DNA of 52,618 nt from Gammaproteobacteria bacterium (GTDB lineage: Bacteria; Pseudomonadota; Gammaproteobacteria; S144-34). A model generated the notes under the pieces. The model searched no databases. It saw nothing but the letters and a program-made list of their open reading frames with translations, and was not told the DNA's origin. The stretch spans positions 1-52,618 of the forward strand of contig JALSJE010000103.1 of NCBI GenBank assembly GCA_026989495.1. Direction: 5' to 3'. Made by a program: the position numbers and the translations under genes. Positions 7,620-15,197 of the stretch are shown here, in pieces; position 1 is the first letter of the stretch, and each line of letters starts with the position of its first letter.

Positions 7620-7781
7620 ATGGCACTCAACGGCCGGACCGCCCGCAAGGCGCTCATATGCCCCCATTGCGGCATGCTCCTGCGGCCCAACTACGCCGTC
7701 ATCCTGGCGATGACGGGCGTGTGGTTCTTCGGCTTCACCTTCGGCCTGTTGTGGTTGGTCATGCAGGCCGTGATGCGCTGA
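7620..7781 (+). CDS. Small membrane protein with CxxC
   Basis: This 53-residue protein has a short basic N-terminus, a CPHCG knuckle (about residues 13-17), and then a hydrophobic stretch from about residue 24 to 49 that could form one long or two short membrane spans. The start is the ATG at 7620, downstream of a TACAAT box; a longer in-frame start at 7581 is less likely. It is convergent with the repressor gene, 14 bp away, in the lysogeny region, where small membrane proteins often mediate superinfection exclusion. That role is only inference from position; the sequence belongs to no family I recognise. Confidence 0.55.
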   Translation: MALNGRTARKALICPHCGMLLRPNYAVILAMTGVWFFGFTFGLLWLVMQAVMR

Positions 7782-7795
7782 GCCCCCAGCGACCA

Positions 7796-8116
7796 TCAGG
7801 CTGTTTCGGGTCCAGGAGCCGCAGCGCTGGCGAGACGCTGAAGCTCGTCGAGAGGCCAGGGGCCAGTTGGGGCCGTGCTGAACGCGTCGATCTCGATGTT
7901 GAGCTCGTCCCGCACCTTGGGGAGGAACTTCAGCCCTGGCTTGCCGAACGCATAGAGCCAGCGGTTCACAAGCCCCGAATCGCAGCCGATCCGCTCGGCG
8001 AGCTCGGCCTGCGTCCAGTCACGGTCGAGCATCACGATCCAGAGCTGGCGCTGCCCCTCGTTCGCGTGAACGCCGAACGCGCGCTTCAAGATCGTGCGAG
8101 AGCGCTTCTCGGTCAT
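7796..8116 (-). CDS. XRE-like HTH repressor
   Basis: The 106-residue protein contains a helix-turn-helix, with DRDWTQAELAERIGCDSGLVNRW (about 33-55) as helices 2 and 3. It has no cleavable peptidase domain, so it would be removed by another route, possibly the divergent ImmA-like peptidase. Its promoter (8123-8151) is nearly identical to the promoter of the early plus operon, and both contain TGACAG repeats. This suggests that the protein represses the early operon and its own gene. The ATG is only 6 bp downstream of the -10 box, implying a leaderless transcript. It is the best candidate for the lysogeny master repressor. Confidence 0.8.
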   Translation of the reverse strand: MTEKRSRTILKRAFGVHANEGQRQLWIVMLDRDWTQAELAERIGCDSGLVNRWLYAFGKPGLKFLPKVRDELNIEIDAFSTAPTGPWPLDELQRLASAAAPGPETA

Positions 8117-8122
8117 GCGCCC

Positions 8123-8151
8123 ACTATGATGATAACTGTCAGGCCTGTCAA
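8123..8151 (-). promoter_or_regulatory. Repressor promoter with TGACAG operator repeats
   Basis: On the minus strand: TTGACA (8151-8146), a 17-bp spacer, CATAGT (8128-8123), 6 bp, then ATG (8116). TGACAG occurs twice, 9 bp apart (8150-8145 and 8141-8136), one copy overlapping the -35 box. The arrangement matches the promoter at 9599-9627. Confidence 0.75.
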
Positions 8152-8285
8152 GTAACAGACCTTGTTGCTGCCGCTGACATTCGTCAGCATCGACCGGTGG
8201 ACGACACCATCGGTGCGCGAATCGCCTACATGCTCGACGGTGGCTACTGCGTGATGCGCGTAGCGAGGCCCCAGGGGCACGAGGC

Positions 8286-8810
8286 CTGATCCGCGCTCAT
8301 CTCGGGCCGGGCGCTATCATTCGGCTGCGAGGACTCGCCAGCGTCGATGCGGCGCTCAGCTACGTTCACGGCCAGCCGCGCATCGCGGTTCGGCGTGGGC
8401 TGTCTCCAGCACGCGAGCGCTGGGCGCTGATCCATGAGCTCGCCGAGTGGCACCTCGGCGAGATCGGCTACGAGGAGCCCGACGTCGAGCTCGTGGCCGA
8501 GGCCATCACCGCGGCGCTGGTGCTGCCACATGATGCCTTCCGAGCGGCGCTCGCCGATCACGGTCCACGGTTCGGCCCGCTCGGCGATGCCTTCGTGGCC
8601 ACGCCCACAGCGGCCGCACTACGCCTCGGAGAGGTGACTGGATGGCCCCTGGCCGTGGTTGCTCCCACCGGCGTGCGGGTTCGAGGAGATGACTTCGGCT
8701 GGCCCCCCCCACCGGAGCTCGAGCGACTCGCGAAGGCGCGGCGGATGCCCCTCGGGGTCACGAAGCATCGCCTACCTGAACGCAGGCGATGGGCCCTGAT
8801 GGCGAGCTAG
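8286..8810 (+). CDS. ImmA/IrrE-like metallopeptidase, start unclear
   Basis: This frame encodes an ImmA/IrrE (DUF955) peptidase core. RWALIHELAEWHL carries the zinc-binding HE(x)nH helix, followed by acidic EEPDVELVAEAI and a C-terminal region with LRLGEVTGWPLA and VRGDDFGWP. Such enzymes cleave XRE repressors to trigger induction, and one lies divergent next door. No ATG, GTG or TTG exists in frame before the HELAEWH motif; the stated start is a CTG. A frame one base off (GTG 8197 to TGA 8289) encodes 30 residues ending exactly where this frame would take over, so either a -1 frameshift or a mutation joins them. Function therefore needs caution. Confidence 0.65.
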   Translation: MIRAHLGPGAIIRLRGLASVDAALSYVHGQPRIAVRRGLSPARERWALIHELAEWHLGEIGYEEPDVELVAEAITAALVLPHDAFRAALADHGPRFGPLGDAFVATPTAAALRLGEVTGWPLAVVAPTGVRVRGDDFGWPPPPELERLAKARRMPLGVTKHRLPERRRWALMAS

Positions 8811-9553
8811 GGCTCTGCGGCTAGCTCCTTGCCCCCACCCGCAGGCCGGTAGCCGGACCACATCACGCCGCAGTTGTTGCTGTCACCCAAGACTCGCAGC
8901 ACGTGACCCCGGTCGACGAGGATGCGAACGCTGGGAAGATCCGCATCCAGCTCGAGGCGCCACACGATGCTGTCGACGTCGAGCACATCGACGAGCTCGA
9001 CAGTCATCCCCTCGCAGGTGCGCGACGAGCGCACCAACGTCATGACGACGAAAGGCCCAGGCGTCACGATGCTTCCGGGCGAGGCCATGCCGCCGTCGAG
9101 TTGGGCACGGTCGTTGCGGGGCGAGGTGGGCGACCGAGGTGGTCGCCTGTGATAAGGGTTCATCAGATCCGATGTTGATCCCATCGCCGAAGCCGCGACC
9201 GTGGACGACGCGGATGGTGCCGGCGTGGCTGGCGTGGACGCCGCCAATGCTTCGGCAACCACCATCAATGGTTCTGCGTACCTGTCCGCCCCCGGGATGT
9301 CCTGCAGCATCTTCACTGCGCTGGCAAAGGTCTGTAGCTGCTCCGGCGAGTTCTTCACGGCTGCCGCGGCGATGGTCTTCAGCCCCTTGGTGCGCTTACC
9401 CTCGACAACCTCGAGCACGCCCTCCGTCATCTGGCCGCAGGCCTGAAGCCCAGCGTTCTCGCACTGGGATTTCACGGGCGACTTGAGCACCATCGAGACC
9501 CCTCCGCACCCCACCACCAACACACCGAGCAGCATCACCCAAACTCGCGACAT
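8807..9553 (-). CDS. Predicted lipoprotein, likely lysogenic conversion gene
   Basis: The 248-residue product begins with a short basic n-region, a hydrophobic core and a lipobox ending LVVGC (Cys16), so it should be lipidated and anchored in the envelope. The mature protein has a Cys-containing helical part (about 25-100), an Ala/Pro/Ser linker (108-150) and a beta-rich C-terminus with two further Cys. The gene stands alone, opposite the early operon and convergent with the ImmA-like gene (stop codons overlap as CTAG). This placement is typical for a moron expressed from the prophage, possibly for surface change or superinfection exclusion. No homologue is recognised. Confidence 0.75.
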   Translation of the reverse strand: MSRVWVMLLGVLVVGCGGVSMVLKSPVKSQCENAGLQACGQMTEGVLEVVEGKRTKGLKTIAAAAVKNSPEQLQTFASAVKMLQDIPGADRYAEPLMVVAEALAASTPATPAPSASSTVAASAMGSTSDLMNPYHRRPPRSPTSPRNDRAQLDGGMASPGSIVTPGPFVVMTLVRSSRTCEGMTVELVDVLDVDSIVWRLELDADLPSVRILVDRGHVLRVLGDSNNCGVMWSGYRPAGGGKELAAEP

Positions 9554-9591
9554 GGCTGCAATACTGGCGACCGCTCACCCCAAATTCAACT

Positions 9592-9627
9592 CTGACAGTT
9601 GACAGACCTGACAAGTGTGACCATAGT
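9592..9627 (+). promoter_or_regulatory. Early plus-operon promoter with three TGACA operator repeats
   Basis: TTGACA (9599-9604), a 17-bp spacer and CATAGT (9622-9627) are followed after 6 bp by ATG (9634). TGACAG occurs at 9593-9598 and 9600-9605, with TGACAA at 9609-9614; the last two are 9 bp apart as at the repressor promoter. Likely repressor-controlled and leaderless. Confidence 0.75.
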
Positions 9628-9633
9628 CAGGGC

Positions 9634-10140
9634 ATGGTCCTACGCCCCACCGACTACTGTGCTCCCCTAAGCAAGGTCCTCCACACTGCCAACGGCGAGT
9701 CCTTCACCTGCGCGAGCTGCGGCGCCACCGAGGGCGCCTTCGTCCGCTACGAGCAGCTGGGTGACCACTGCGAGCGCTGCGCGCTGAGCTGCTGCGGCTG
9801 CGGCGAGGCCACCGAAGCGCACGACCGCATGATGTGCGGCGACTGCCGCCCGCACCACGAGTTGACCGAGGACGCCGCCGGGCGCGTGTGCTGGGGGGTC
9901 AGGCCCGCTGCCATCAAGGTGCAGACCAAACGGGTTCGCATCGGCCGCGTGAGTGTGCGTCGTGACGTGCTGTCGCGCGCGCTGCAGGCGGCCGACCGCG
10001 CCGACACTCAGCTGCTCATGGAGCACGGCTGGGCGCCCTACGGGCGACACGGCTGGTGGCGAAAGGAACGGGTGGGGGCGAGCACTACGAAGGCGGGCGC
10101 CCTGGCGCAGGTGCGCGACGAGCTGCGGAGGTCGGGGTGA
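9634..10140 (+). CDS. Cys-rich zinc-ribbon protein, first gene of early operon
   Basis: The 168-residue protein contains many paired cysteines in its first 75 residues (CASC, CERC, CCGCG, CGDC), enough for two or three treble-clef or zinc-ribbon units. A basic C-terminal half follows, with RHGWWRKERV near the end. It may bind DNA, RNA or host RNA polymerase. Being the first gene after the repressor-controlled promoter, it is expected to be among the earliest phage proteins. There is no Shine-Dalgarno; the ATG lies 6 bp after the -10 box, so translation is probably leaderless. It overlaps the next gene as TGATG. The family is not recognised. Confidence 0.72.
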   Translation: MVLRPTDYCAPLSKVLHTANGESFTCASCGATEGAFVRYEQLGDHCERCALSCCGCGEATEAHDRMMCGDCRPHHELTEDAAGRVCWGVRPAAIKVQTKRVRIGRVSVRRDVLSRALQAADRADTQLLMEHGWAPYGRHGWWRKERVGASTTKAGALAQVRDELRRSG

Positions 10141-10298
10141 TGGTCTGCACCATGGCAGCACAGGTGCCGGGCGGAAACTGGCAATGGCAGCGCTGGTGCT
10201 GCGGGGAGTGCGACGTCGTGGTCACCGACGTCGTGCGCCCCACCGTCTGCCCCCGCTGTTGCAACAGCGGTCGTGAGCTGTACCGGAGGGCCAGCTGA
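10140..10298 (+). CDS. Small zinc-ribbon protein
   Basis: This 52-residue protein starts at an ATG overlapping the previous stop (TGATG). It has WCCGEC and CPRCC knuckles separated by about 16 residues, the spacing of a rubredoxin-like zinc ribbon, with two Trp just before the first knuckle. It ends in a TGATG overlap with the following gene. An upstream in-frame start would lie inside the preceding gene and is not needed. No family is assigned; a small nucleic-acid or protein adaptor is plausible. Confidence 0.7.
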   Translation: MVCTMAAQVPGGNWQWQRWCCGECDVVVTDVVRPTVCPRCCNSGRELYRRAS

Positions 10299-10573
10299 TG
10301 CGCGCCCTGCTCGACGCCAAGGCGGCCATCGACGCGGCGCTCGAGGCGCACAAGACGGCCACCCCCTTCGTGGGCAGCCATCTCGTCGAGGCGCGCCTGC
10401 TCATCGACGCGGCGATCCGTCGCGAGGCCGAGCTTCGCAAGAACAATCAGAGGCTACGGCGGGAGCTGATGCAGACCCGTCGCAAAGCGGCCGAGCTCGC
10501 CAAGGCGGGCCGGTCGGACGTGACGACCACAAGCGCCGAGCTGGTGGCGCACCTAAGACAGGAGACCCCATGA
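10298..10573 (+). CDS. Helical early protein
   Basis: A 91-residue, almost entirely helical and charged protein, with Ala/Leu/Arg/Glu heptad-like patterning (RREAELRKNNQRLRRELMQT, about 42-61) suggestive of a short coiled coil. It is joined to both neighbours by overlapping start/stop codons, so it belongs to the translationally coupled early operon. No domain is recognised. A role as a small dimeric regulator or adaptor is possible but unproven. Confidence 0.7.
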   Translation: MRALLDAKAAIDAALEAHKTATPFVGSHLVEARLLIDAAIRREAELRKNNQRLRRELMQTRRKAAELAKAGRSDVTTTSAELVAHLRQETP

Positions 10574-10920
10574 TCTACGCGACCGAGAACGACCACCGTT
10601 ACCCGTCCCGGGTGTCCCACGAGGCGACCACCGAGCCACCGCCGTCGAGCGGTCGGGCCAAGCTGACCTTCATCCGCGACGAGCTCATGCTGGCCGCCCA
10701 TGCGGCCGGCATGCCGGGCAACGACGCGGCGCGCGCAGTCGCGAACGTCCTGCACGCGCTCATCCTGACCGTGCACGACGCGTGCGAGGCGCGCGAGTAC
10801 ATCGTGGGATCAAGCTATGCGTACGAGTTCGAGCACGGGCAGGCCATGCTCGATGCGCTCGAGGCGGCGTGCCGGCTGACCGCCGCTGAGCGGGTTCGTC
10901 GGCAAGGGGGTGGGTCGTGA
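10570..10920 (+). CDS. Hypothetical early protein
   Basis: This 116-residue protein has a polar, Pro-containing N-terminus followed by amphipathic helices (ELMLAAHAAGMPGNDAARAV and NVLHALILTVHDACEAREYI). The ATG overlaps the previous stop (ATGA), and the stop overlaps the ParB-like GTG (GTGA). No membrane segment, Cys cluster or catalytic motif is apparent. Position immediately before the ParB-like gene is the only clue to role. Confidence 0.68.
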   Translation: MIYATENDHRYPSRVSHEATTEPPPSSGRAKLTFIRDELMLAAHAAGMPGNDAARAVANVLHALILTVHDACEAREYIVGSSYAYEFEHGQAMLDALEAACRLTAAERVRRQGGGS

Positions 10921-12449
10921 CGACCGCCAGCCTTCCGATCGCCCACCTCGCCCCCTGCGGCTTCAACCTGCGGGATGAGGTGGGCGACGTCGGCGAGCTC
11001 ACGGCCACCATCCGTGAGCACGGCGTGCTTCAGGCGCTGGTGGTGCGTCCTGCCGGCGACGTCTACGAGGTCATCGTGGGTCACCGCCGCCTTGCCGCGG
11101 CGACGGAGGCAGGACTCGAGACCGTGCCCTGTCAGGTGCGCGAGCTCACCGACGAGCAGGCGATCCAGCTCATGCTCGTCGAGAACCTGCAGCGGGCCGA
11201 CATTGCCCCGCTCGACGAGGCGGACGGCTACTGGCGACTGCACCACGACGACAAGCTGAGCGTTGAGCAGATCGCCGGCAAGGTCGGCAAGAGCGCAAGC
11301 TACGTCCGCAAGCGGCTCAAGCTCAACGACCTGAGCGCCAAGGGTAAGAAGGCTCTGGCCGCCGGCGAGCTGCCCGTGGGCGCGGCGCTGCTGCTCGCGC
11401 GGATCCCGACGGCGAAGCTGCAGGACGAAGCGCTCGGCAGCATGCGCTCGACGGTCGAGGACCCGGTGCCGCTTCTTGAGGCGCGTCAGGCGACCCAGCG
11501 CTACCAGCTGCCGCTCGCCGGCGCGCCCTTCGACATCACCGCCAAGCTCCTCGCCAGGGCCGGCGCGTGCACGACCTGCGAGCACCGCACCGGCAACCAG
11601 AGCGAGCTGTTCGACGACGCCCCCAGCGCAGACCTGTGCACCAACCCGCCTTGCTACGACAAGAAGCGCGCCGCCGCGTGGAAGGCCCGAGCCGCCGAGC
11701 ACAAGGCTGCGGGCGGCAAGGTCCTGAGCAAGGACGAGGCGGCGAAGCTGTTCCTGTATGGGGGCTACCTCAACAACCGCGACTACGTCGAGCTCGATCG
11801 CCCACCCGGCTACAGCGATCTGCCCATCAACAGCAAAAAGAAGTGGAAGACTCTGCTGGGCAAGGACGCCAAGAGTGAGGTCGTCTTGGCCCAGGACAAG
11901 TCGGGCAACGTCCGCGAACTGATCCCCCGCAAGCGAGCCATCGCGTTGGCGAAGGCCAAGCACCCCGAGCTCGCCACCAAGCCCAAGAAGGCGAAGGCCG
12001 ACCCGGCCGAGGCGAAGCGCCGGCGTGAGGCCGCCATTCACCGCGCCGCGAGCCAGGCAGCCATCGCCGATCTCGTCGCAGCGGTGCAGGGCGACGGGGG
12101 CGAGATCGGCATCTCGACGTGGCGTCTGATTGCCGAGGCCTTCGCGGACGGCTCGTGGAGCGACACCATGCGCGACGTCCTCAAGCGCCGCGACATCAAG
12201 CCGGGGAGCGACGTTCGGGAGACCTTTCAGGTGCTCATCGACGCCGGGGGCGAGGACGACGCGCCGCTCGACACCGGCGAGCTGAGCGCGCTGGTCATCG
12301 AGCTCATCGTCACGCGCAATCTCTACAACACGTGGGGGGACAACCCCGCAAAGCGCCTCGAGCAGGCCTGCGATCTCTACGGTGTGGATCTCGCGCAGCA
12401 TCGCAAGGCCGCCGCGAAACGCGAGACCAAGAGCAAGAAGGGGGCGTGA
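10917..12449 (+). CDS. ParB/Spo0J-like protein
   Basis: The 510-residue protein begins with a ParB/sulfiredoxin-type domain: LRDEVGDVGELTATIREHGVLQ (about 19-40), then VIVGHRRLAAA (52-62) with the GxRR nucleotide-binding box, and VENLQR. A KorB-like HTH follows (LSVEQIAGKVGKSASYVRKR). The middle has CTTCEHR and CTNPPCYDKK, a four-Cys module, and the long C-terminus is Lys-rich. No ParA partner is present, so plasmid-type partitioning is unlikely. In phages these proteins are more often transcription regulators or DNA-binding CTP switches. The start is GTG, overlapping the previous stop. Confidence 0.85.
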   Translation: MTTASLPIAHLAPCGFNLRDEVGDVGELTATIREHGVLQALVVRPAGDVYEVIVGHRRLAAATEAGLETVPCQVRELTDEQAIQLMLVENLQRADIAPLDEADGYWRLHHDDKLSVEQIAGKVGKSASYVRKRLKLNDLSAKGKKALAAGELPVGAALLLARIPTAKLQDEALGSMRSTVEDPVPLLEARQATQRYQLPLAGAPFDITAKLLARAGACTTCEHRTGNQSELFDDAPSADLCTNPPCYDKKRAAAWKARAAEHKAAGGKVLSKDEAAKLFLYGGYLNNRDYVELDRPPGYSDLPINSKKKWKTLLGKDAKSEVVLAQDKSGNVRELIPRKRAIALAKAKHPELATKPKKAKADPAEAKRRREAAIHRAASQAAIADLVAAVQGDGGEIGISTWRLIAEAFADGSWSDTMRDVLKRRDIKPGSDVRETFQVLIDAGGEDDAPLDTGELSALVIELIVTRNLYNTWGDNPAKRLEQACDLYGVDLAQHRKAAAKRETKSKKGA

Positions 12450-12721
12450 TGTACGACACTTGGCTCACCGACTGGGGGCGCTGTGGTGCGCCCGACGACG
12501 TGCCGGAGTGCCCGTGTTGTGGGGGCGAGACAACCGACCTCAAGGGGGCGGACGACGATGGTGTTGTCTTCGTCATCGTGCAGCTGTGTGCGGTGTGCGA
12601 CTGCTGCGGCTGTGAGCGCGACGGCAGCCACCCGCGGCACGTCTGTGCGTCGTGCGGCGGTGACGCCACATGGGTGCAGGTCTGGTCGGACCACGACCAG
12701 ACGGAATTGGAGGCAGCGTGA
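12449..12721 (+). CDS. Cys-rich small protein
   Basis: This 90-residue protein has three paired-cysteine knuckles: CPCCGG, then CAVCDCCGCE, and CASCGG. The outer ones frame the sequence like a double zinc ribbon. The ATG overlaps the ParB-like stop (TGATG), and its own stop overlaps the ERF gene start in the same manner. It is acidic, so a protein-binding adaptor is more likely than a DNA binder. It is one of five Cys-rich small proteins in this operon. Confidence 0.72.
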   Translation: MYDTWLTDWGRCGAPDDVPECPCCGGETTDLKGADDDGVVFVIVQLCAVCDCCGCERDGSHPRHVCASCGGDATWVQVWSDHDQTELEAA

Positions 12722-13473
12722 TGGAGACCACGGAACGACAGAGCAAGCTCGCGATCGCGCTGGTAGAGGCGCAGAAGAAGACGCGAGCGTTGGCGAAGGA
12801 CGCGGAGAACCGCCACCATCGCTACTACTACACGTCCTCGGAGTACATGATAGAGGCGTGCCGGGCCACGCTGAGCCAGTGCGGCTTGAGCTTGTCGCTC
12901 GAGGAGTGGACGTTCGAGCCGGGCGAAGCGAAGGGGGTCGGTGGCAAGGACGCCATCGGGCGCGTGCAGCTCACCTACTGCCTGCTGCACACCTCGGGCG
13001 AGTCGCGGCCCATCCGGACGAGCACCTTCGTGTGCCCGGAGAAGGGGCGCCCGCCGGACAAGGCGGAGTTCGCAGCGATGACCGAGAACCTGGCCTACAC
13101 GCTGCGGTCGGTGCTCCTCGTGCCTCGCAACGACGATCTTGCCGAGGACATCTCTGGGCGCGATGACAGCGATTACGAGCCGCGCCGGTCCGACCCGACG
13201 CCACCTCGCCAGAGCGAGCCGCGACGACTCGACGAGGTGCTCGATGGTGACGACATCCCCGACTCGTCGGGCGATCAGCTGGCCGACGAGTTCATCCAGG
13301 AGATCCGCCGGCTCGGCGAGCTTGAGCCGTCGCAAGAGGTGCTGGCCAAGCTCGAGCGACTTCCGCCTGAGATCAAGGGCCTCAACTTCGCTCGTCCCAC
13401 CTACCTCCGGATCGTGAAGATCTACAACCCGATCATGAAGGACGTGCGCGAAGCACTGGGCGTGCCGGCGTGA
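12721..13473 (+). CDS. erf: ERF-family single-strand annealing protein
   Basis: The 250-residue protein matches the ERF recombinase family. The N-terminus has a helical segment, then a YYYTSSEYMIEACR stretch equivalent to the family's YxYxx(L/I)xxV core (about residues 35-48). The strand-rich region includes GRVQLTYCLLHTSGES and TENLAYTLRSVLLV. The C-terminus is acidic and then helical. It anneals complementary ssDNA during phage recombination and genome circularisation, and works with the PD-(D/E)XK exonuclease and SSB immediately downstream. The start is the ATG overlapping the previous stop; the longer frame upstream lies within the previous gene. Confidence 0.87.
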   Translation: METTERQSKLAIALVEAQKKTRALAKDAENRHHRYYYTSSEYMIEACRATLSQCGLSLSLEEWTFEPGEAKGVGGKDAIGRVQLTYCLLHTSGESRPIRTSTFVCPEKGRPPDKAEFAAMTENLAYTLRSVLLVPRNDDLAEDISGRDDSDYEPRRSDPTPPRQSEPRRLDEVLDGDDIPDSSGDQLADEFIQEIRRLGELEPSQEVLAKLERLPPEIKGLNFARPTYLRIVKIYNPIMKDVREALGVPA

Positions 13474-14690
13474 CCACCATGTTCCTCCCGACCTTCAGCC
13501 GCCTCGACGTGGCCGCGCGCTGCGTCTACCCCTGGACCAGCCGTCAGCGCTGGCCCAAGCAACCTCCAAACGCGTTCCGAGGGGTCGGCTCGGCGGTGTC
13601 GTCGGTCGCCGAGTGCCTGGCGGTATGGGGGGACGCCCCCATCGATGCGATTGCCGAGGCGCAGGGGCTCACGCCCAGCGACACCACCAAGCTCGGTCAG
13701 ATGGCCGTCCACCTGCGGGAGCTGATCGAGGACGAAGCGACGAGAACCTCGTGGCGCGTCGCGGAGCAGGCGCTCGCCTACGACCTGCGAGCAGGCACCG
13801 CGCGGGAGCTACGTCAGGCGCACCCGCGGGACTACTCCGACCGCAAGCCCCACGAGATGAGCGGCACACCCGACCTGGTGTTCGTTCGCGATGGCGCGCT
13901 CGTGGTGCGGGACTACAAGACTGGTCGGTACACCTGGGGGAAGAACCCCGCCGAGTCGCGCCAGCTGCGGGCCCTCGGCCTCTGTGCGGCGCGTGCCTAT
14001 GGCTTCCACGAGGTCACCCTGGAGCTCGTCCAGGTGGACGCCGACGGCGTCCGTGCACGCCCCGAGCCCCTCGACGCCTTCGAGCTCGCGCTCTGTGCCG
14101 ACGAGCTCTGTGGCATTCACGACCGCATTGCCTACGAGGGGGAGCGTCCTCCGCCGAATCCGGGGCACTGGTGCGACTCGGCCTACTGCCCATTGGCCGC
14201 AACGTGTCCCGCGACGACGAAGGCGCTGGCGACGGTGGCGAAGGTCTCCGATCTGGAATATCCGCTCACGGACGAGATCACGTCTCCCGAGCATGCCGCC
14301 TACCTCCTCGAGCGCCTGGCGGTGGCGAAGACAGCCATCGAGACGATCCGCCATGCCGTCAAGGAGTACGCGCGCGAGCACGGCCCGGTGCCCCTGAACA
14401 ACGACAAGCTCTATGGCGTGGTGCTCCACGATGGACGGGAGCGCTTCGACCTGTCGGTGGACGGCGCGCTCGAAGCGATCCGGAAGCACCTCGGTCCCTT
14501 CGCCGCGGCTGCAGCCGTCTCGAGCAAGACGAGCAAGACGGCAATCGAGGTGGCCGCGAAGGCCGAGCAGACCAAGCGTGGCCAGGGGGTGCGGCGAGCG
14601 CGTGCGCTCATGGACGAGCTGCGCGAGCTCGGGGCGCTCAAGCGTGGCGCCCCCTACGAAACGATCGAAGCGTTCACGCCCAAGGGGTGA
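13470..14690 (+). CDS. PD-(D/E)XK nuclease (Cas4/RecB-like)
   Basis: This 406-residue nuclease shows HEMSGTPDLVF with the metal-binding Asp (about residue 135) and VVRDYKTG with the D-x-K pair (about 146-153). Cys residues follow in WCDSAYCPLAATC (about 234-246), reminiscent of the C-terminal Fe-S cluster cysteines of AddB/Cas4-type nucleases. The C-terminal third is helical. It would resect DNA to expose the single strand for the ERF annealase next to it. GTG start, overlapping the ERF stop. Confidence 0.85.
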   Translation: MTTMFLPTFSRLDVAARCVYPWTSRQRWPKQPPNAFRGVGSAVSSVAECLAVWGDAPIDAIAEAQGLTPSDTTKLGQMAVHLRELIEDEATRTSWRVAEQALAYDLRAGTARELRQAHPRDYSDRKPHEMSGTPDLVFVRDGALVVRDYKTGRYTWGKNPAESRQLRALGLCAARAYGFHEVTLELVQVDADGVRARPEPLDAFELALCADELCGIHDRIAYEGERPPPNPGHWCDSAYCPLAATCPATTKALATVAKVSDLEYPLTDEITSPEHAAYLLERLAVAKTAIETIRHAVKEYAREHGPVPLNNDKLYGVVLHDGRERFDLSVDGALEAIRKHLGPFAAAAAVSSKTSKTAIEVAAKAEQTKRGQGVRRARALMDELRELGALKRGAPYETIEAFTPKG

Positions 14691-14717
14691 GCTTCGCGAA
14701 CAACGATTGAGGACAAA

Positions 14718-15197
14718 ATGGCAAACGGATTGAACGAAGTCTACTTGATGGGCAACCTTGGCGATGACCCCGAGCTGCGGTTCACCCAAGGCGGCACCGG
14801 GGTGCTCAACCTCCGGCTCGCGACCAACGAACGCATCAAGCGCGACGGCGAGTGGGAAGACCACACGGAGTGGCACAACGTGGTGGTGTGGGGGAAGCGA
14901 GGTGAGAGCCTAGGCATGATCCTCGTCAAGGGCAGCAGGGTGCTCATCAAGGGCAACCTCCGGACCTCAAGCTACGAGGGCAAGGATGGCGTGAAGCGGT
15001 ACAAGACCGAGATCCACGCCCGAGAGGTGGTCCTCACAGGCGACGGCGGTGGACGGAGCGATCGGGGGCGCGACGACGACCGCCGCGATCGCCGCCGGGA
15101 CCGCGACAGCGACCGTGGGCGCCGTCGTGACGATCGGGGGCGGGATCGGGATCGAGACCGGGGACGCGGGCGTGACCGCGACGAGGACTTCCGGTGA
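14718..15197 (+). CDS. ssb: Single-stranded DNA-binding protein
   Basis: A bacterial-type SSB of 159 residues. The OB fold is complete: NEVYLMGNLGDDPELRFTQG at the start, then WEDHTEWHNVVVWGKRGES, and VLIKGNLRTSSYEGKDGVKR, ending near residue 110. The C-terminal tail is unusual: about 45 residues almost wholly Arg, Asp and Gly in RDRD-like repeats, ending DEDFR. The usual acidic tip DDDIPF, which recruits partner proteins, is thus replaced. An AGGAC-type ribosome site precedes the ATG. It is in the recombination cluster and overlaps the next GTG. Confidence 0.95.
   Translation: MANGLNEVYLMGNLGDDPELRFTQGGTGVLNLRLATNERIKRDGEWEDHTEWHNVVVWGKRGESLGMILVKGSRVLIKGNLRTSSYEGKDGVKRYKTEIHAREVVLTGDGGGRSDRGRDDDRRDRRRDRDSDRGRRRDDRGRDRDRDRGRGRDRDEDFR

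Noticed and set aside
10815-12401. Minus-strand open frame of 528 codons
   Set aside because: It is antisense to the ParB-like gene, which is supported by domain motifs and coupled starts. The antisense protein is a codon-bias shadow.
15049-15180. RD-repeat DNA in ssb as a mobile or satellite repeat
   Set aside because: The repeats are simple codon repeats of the SSB tail in the correct frame and have no copies elsewhere in the window.
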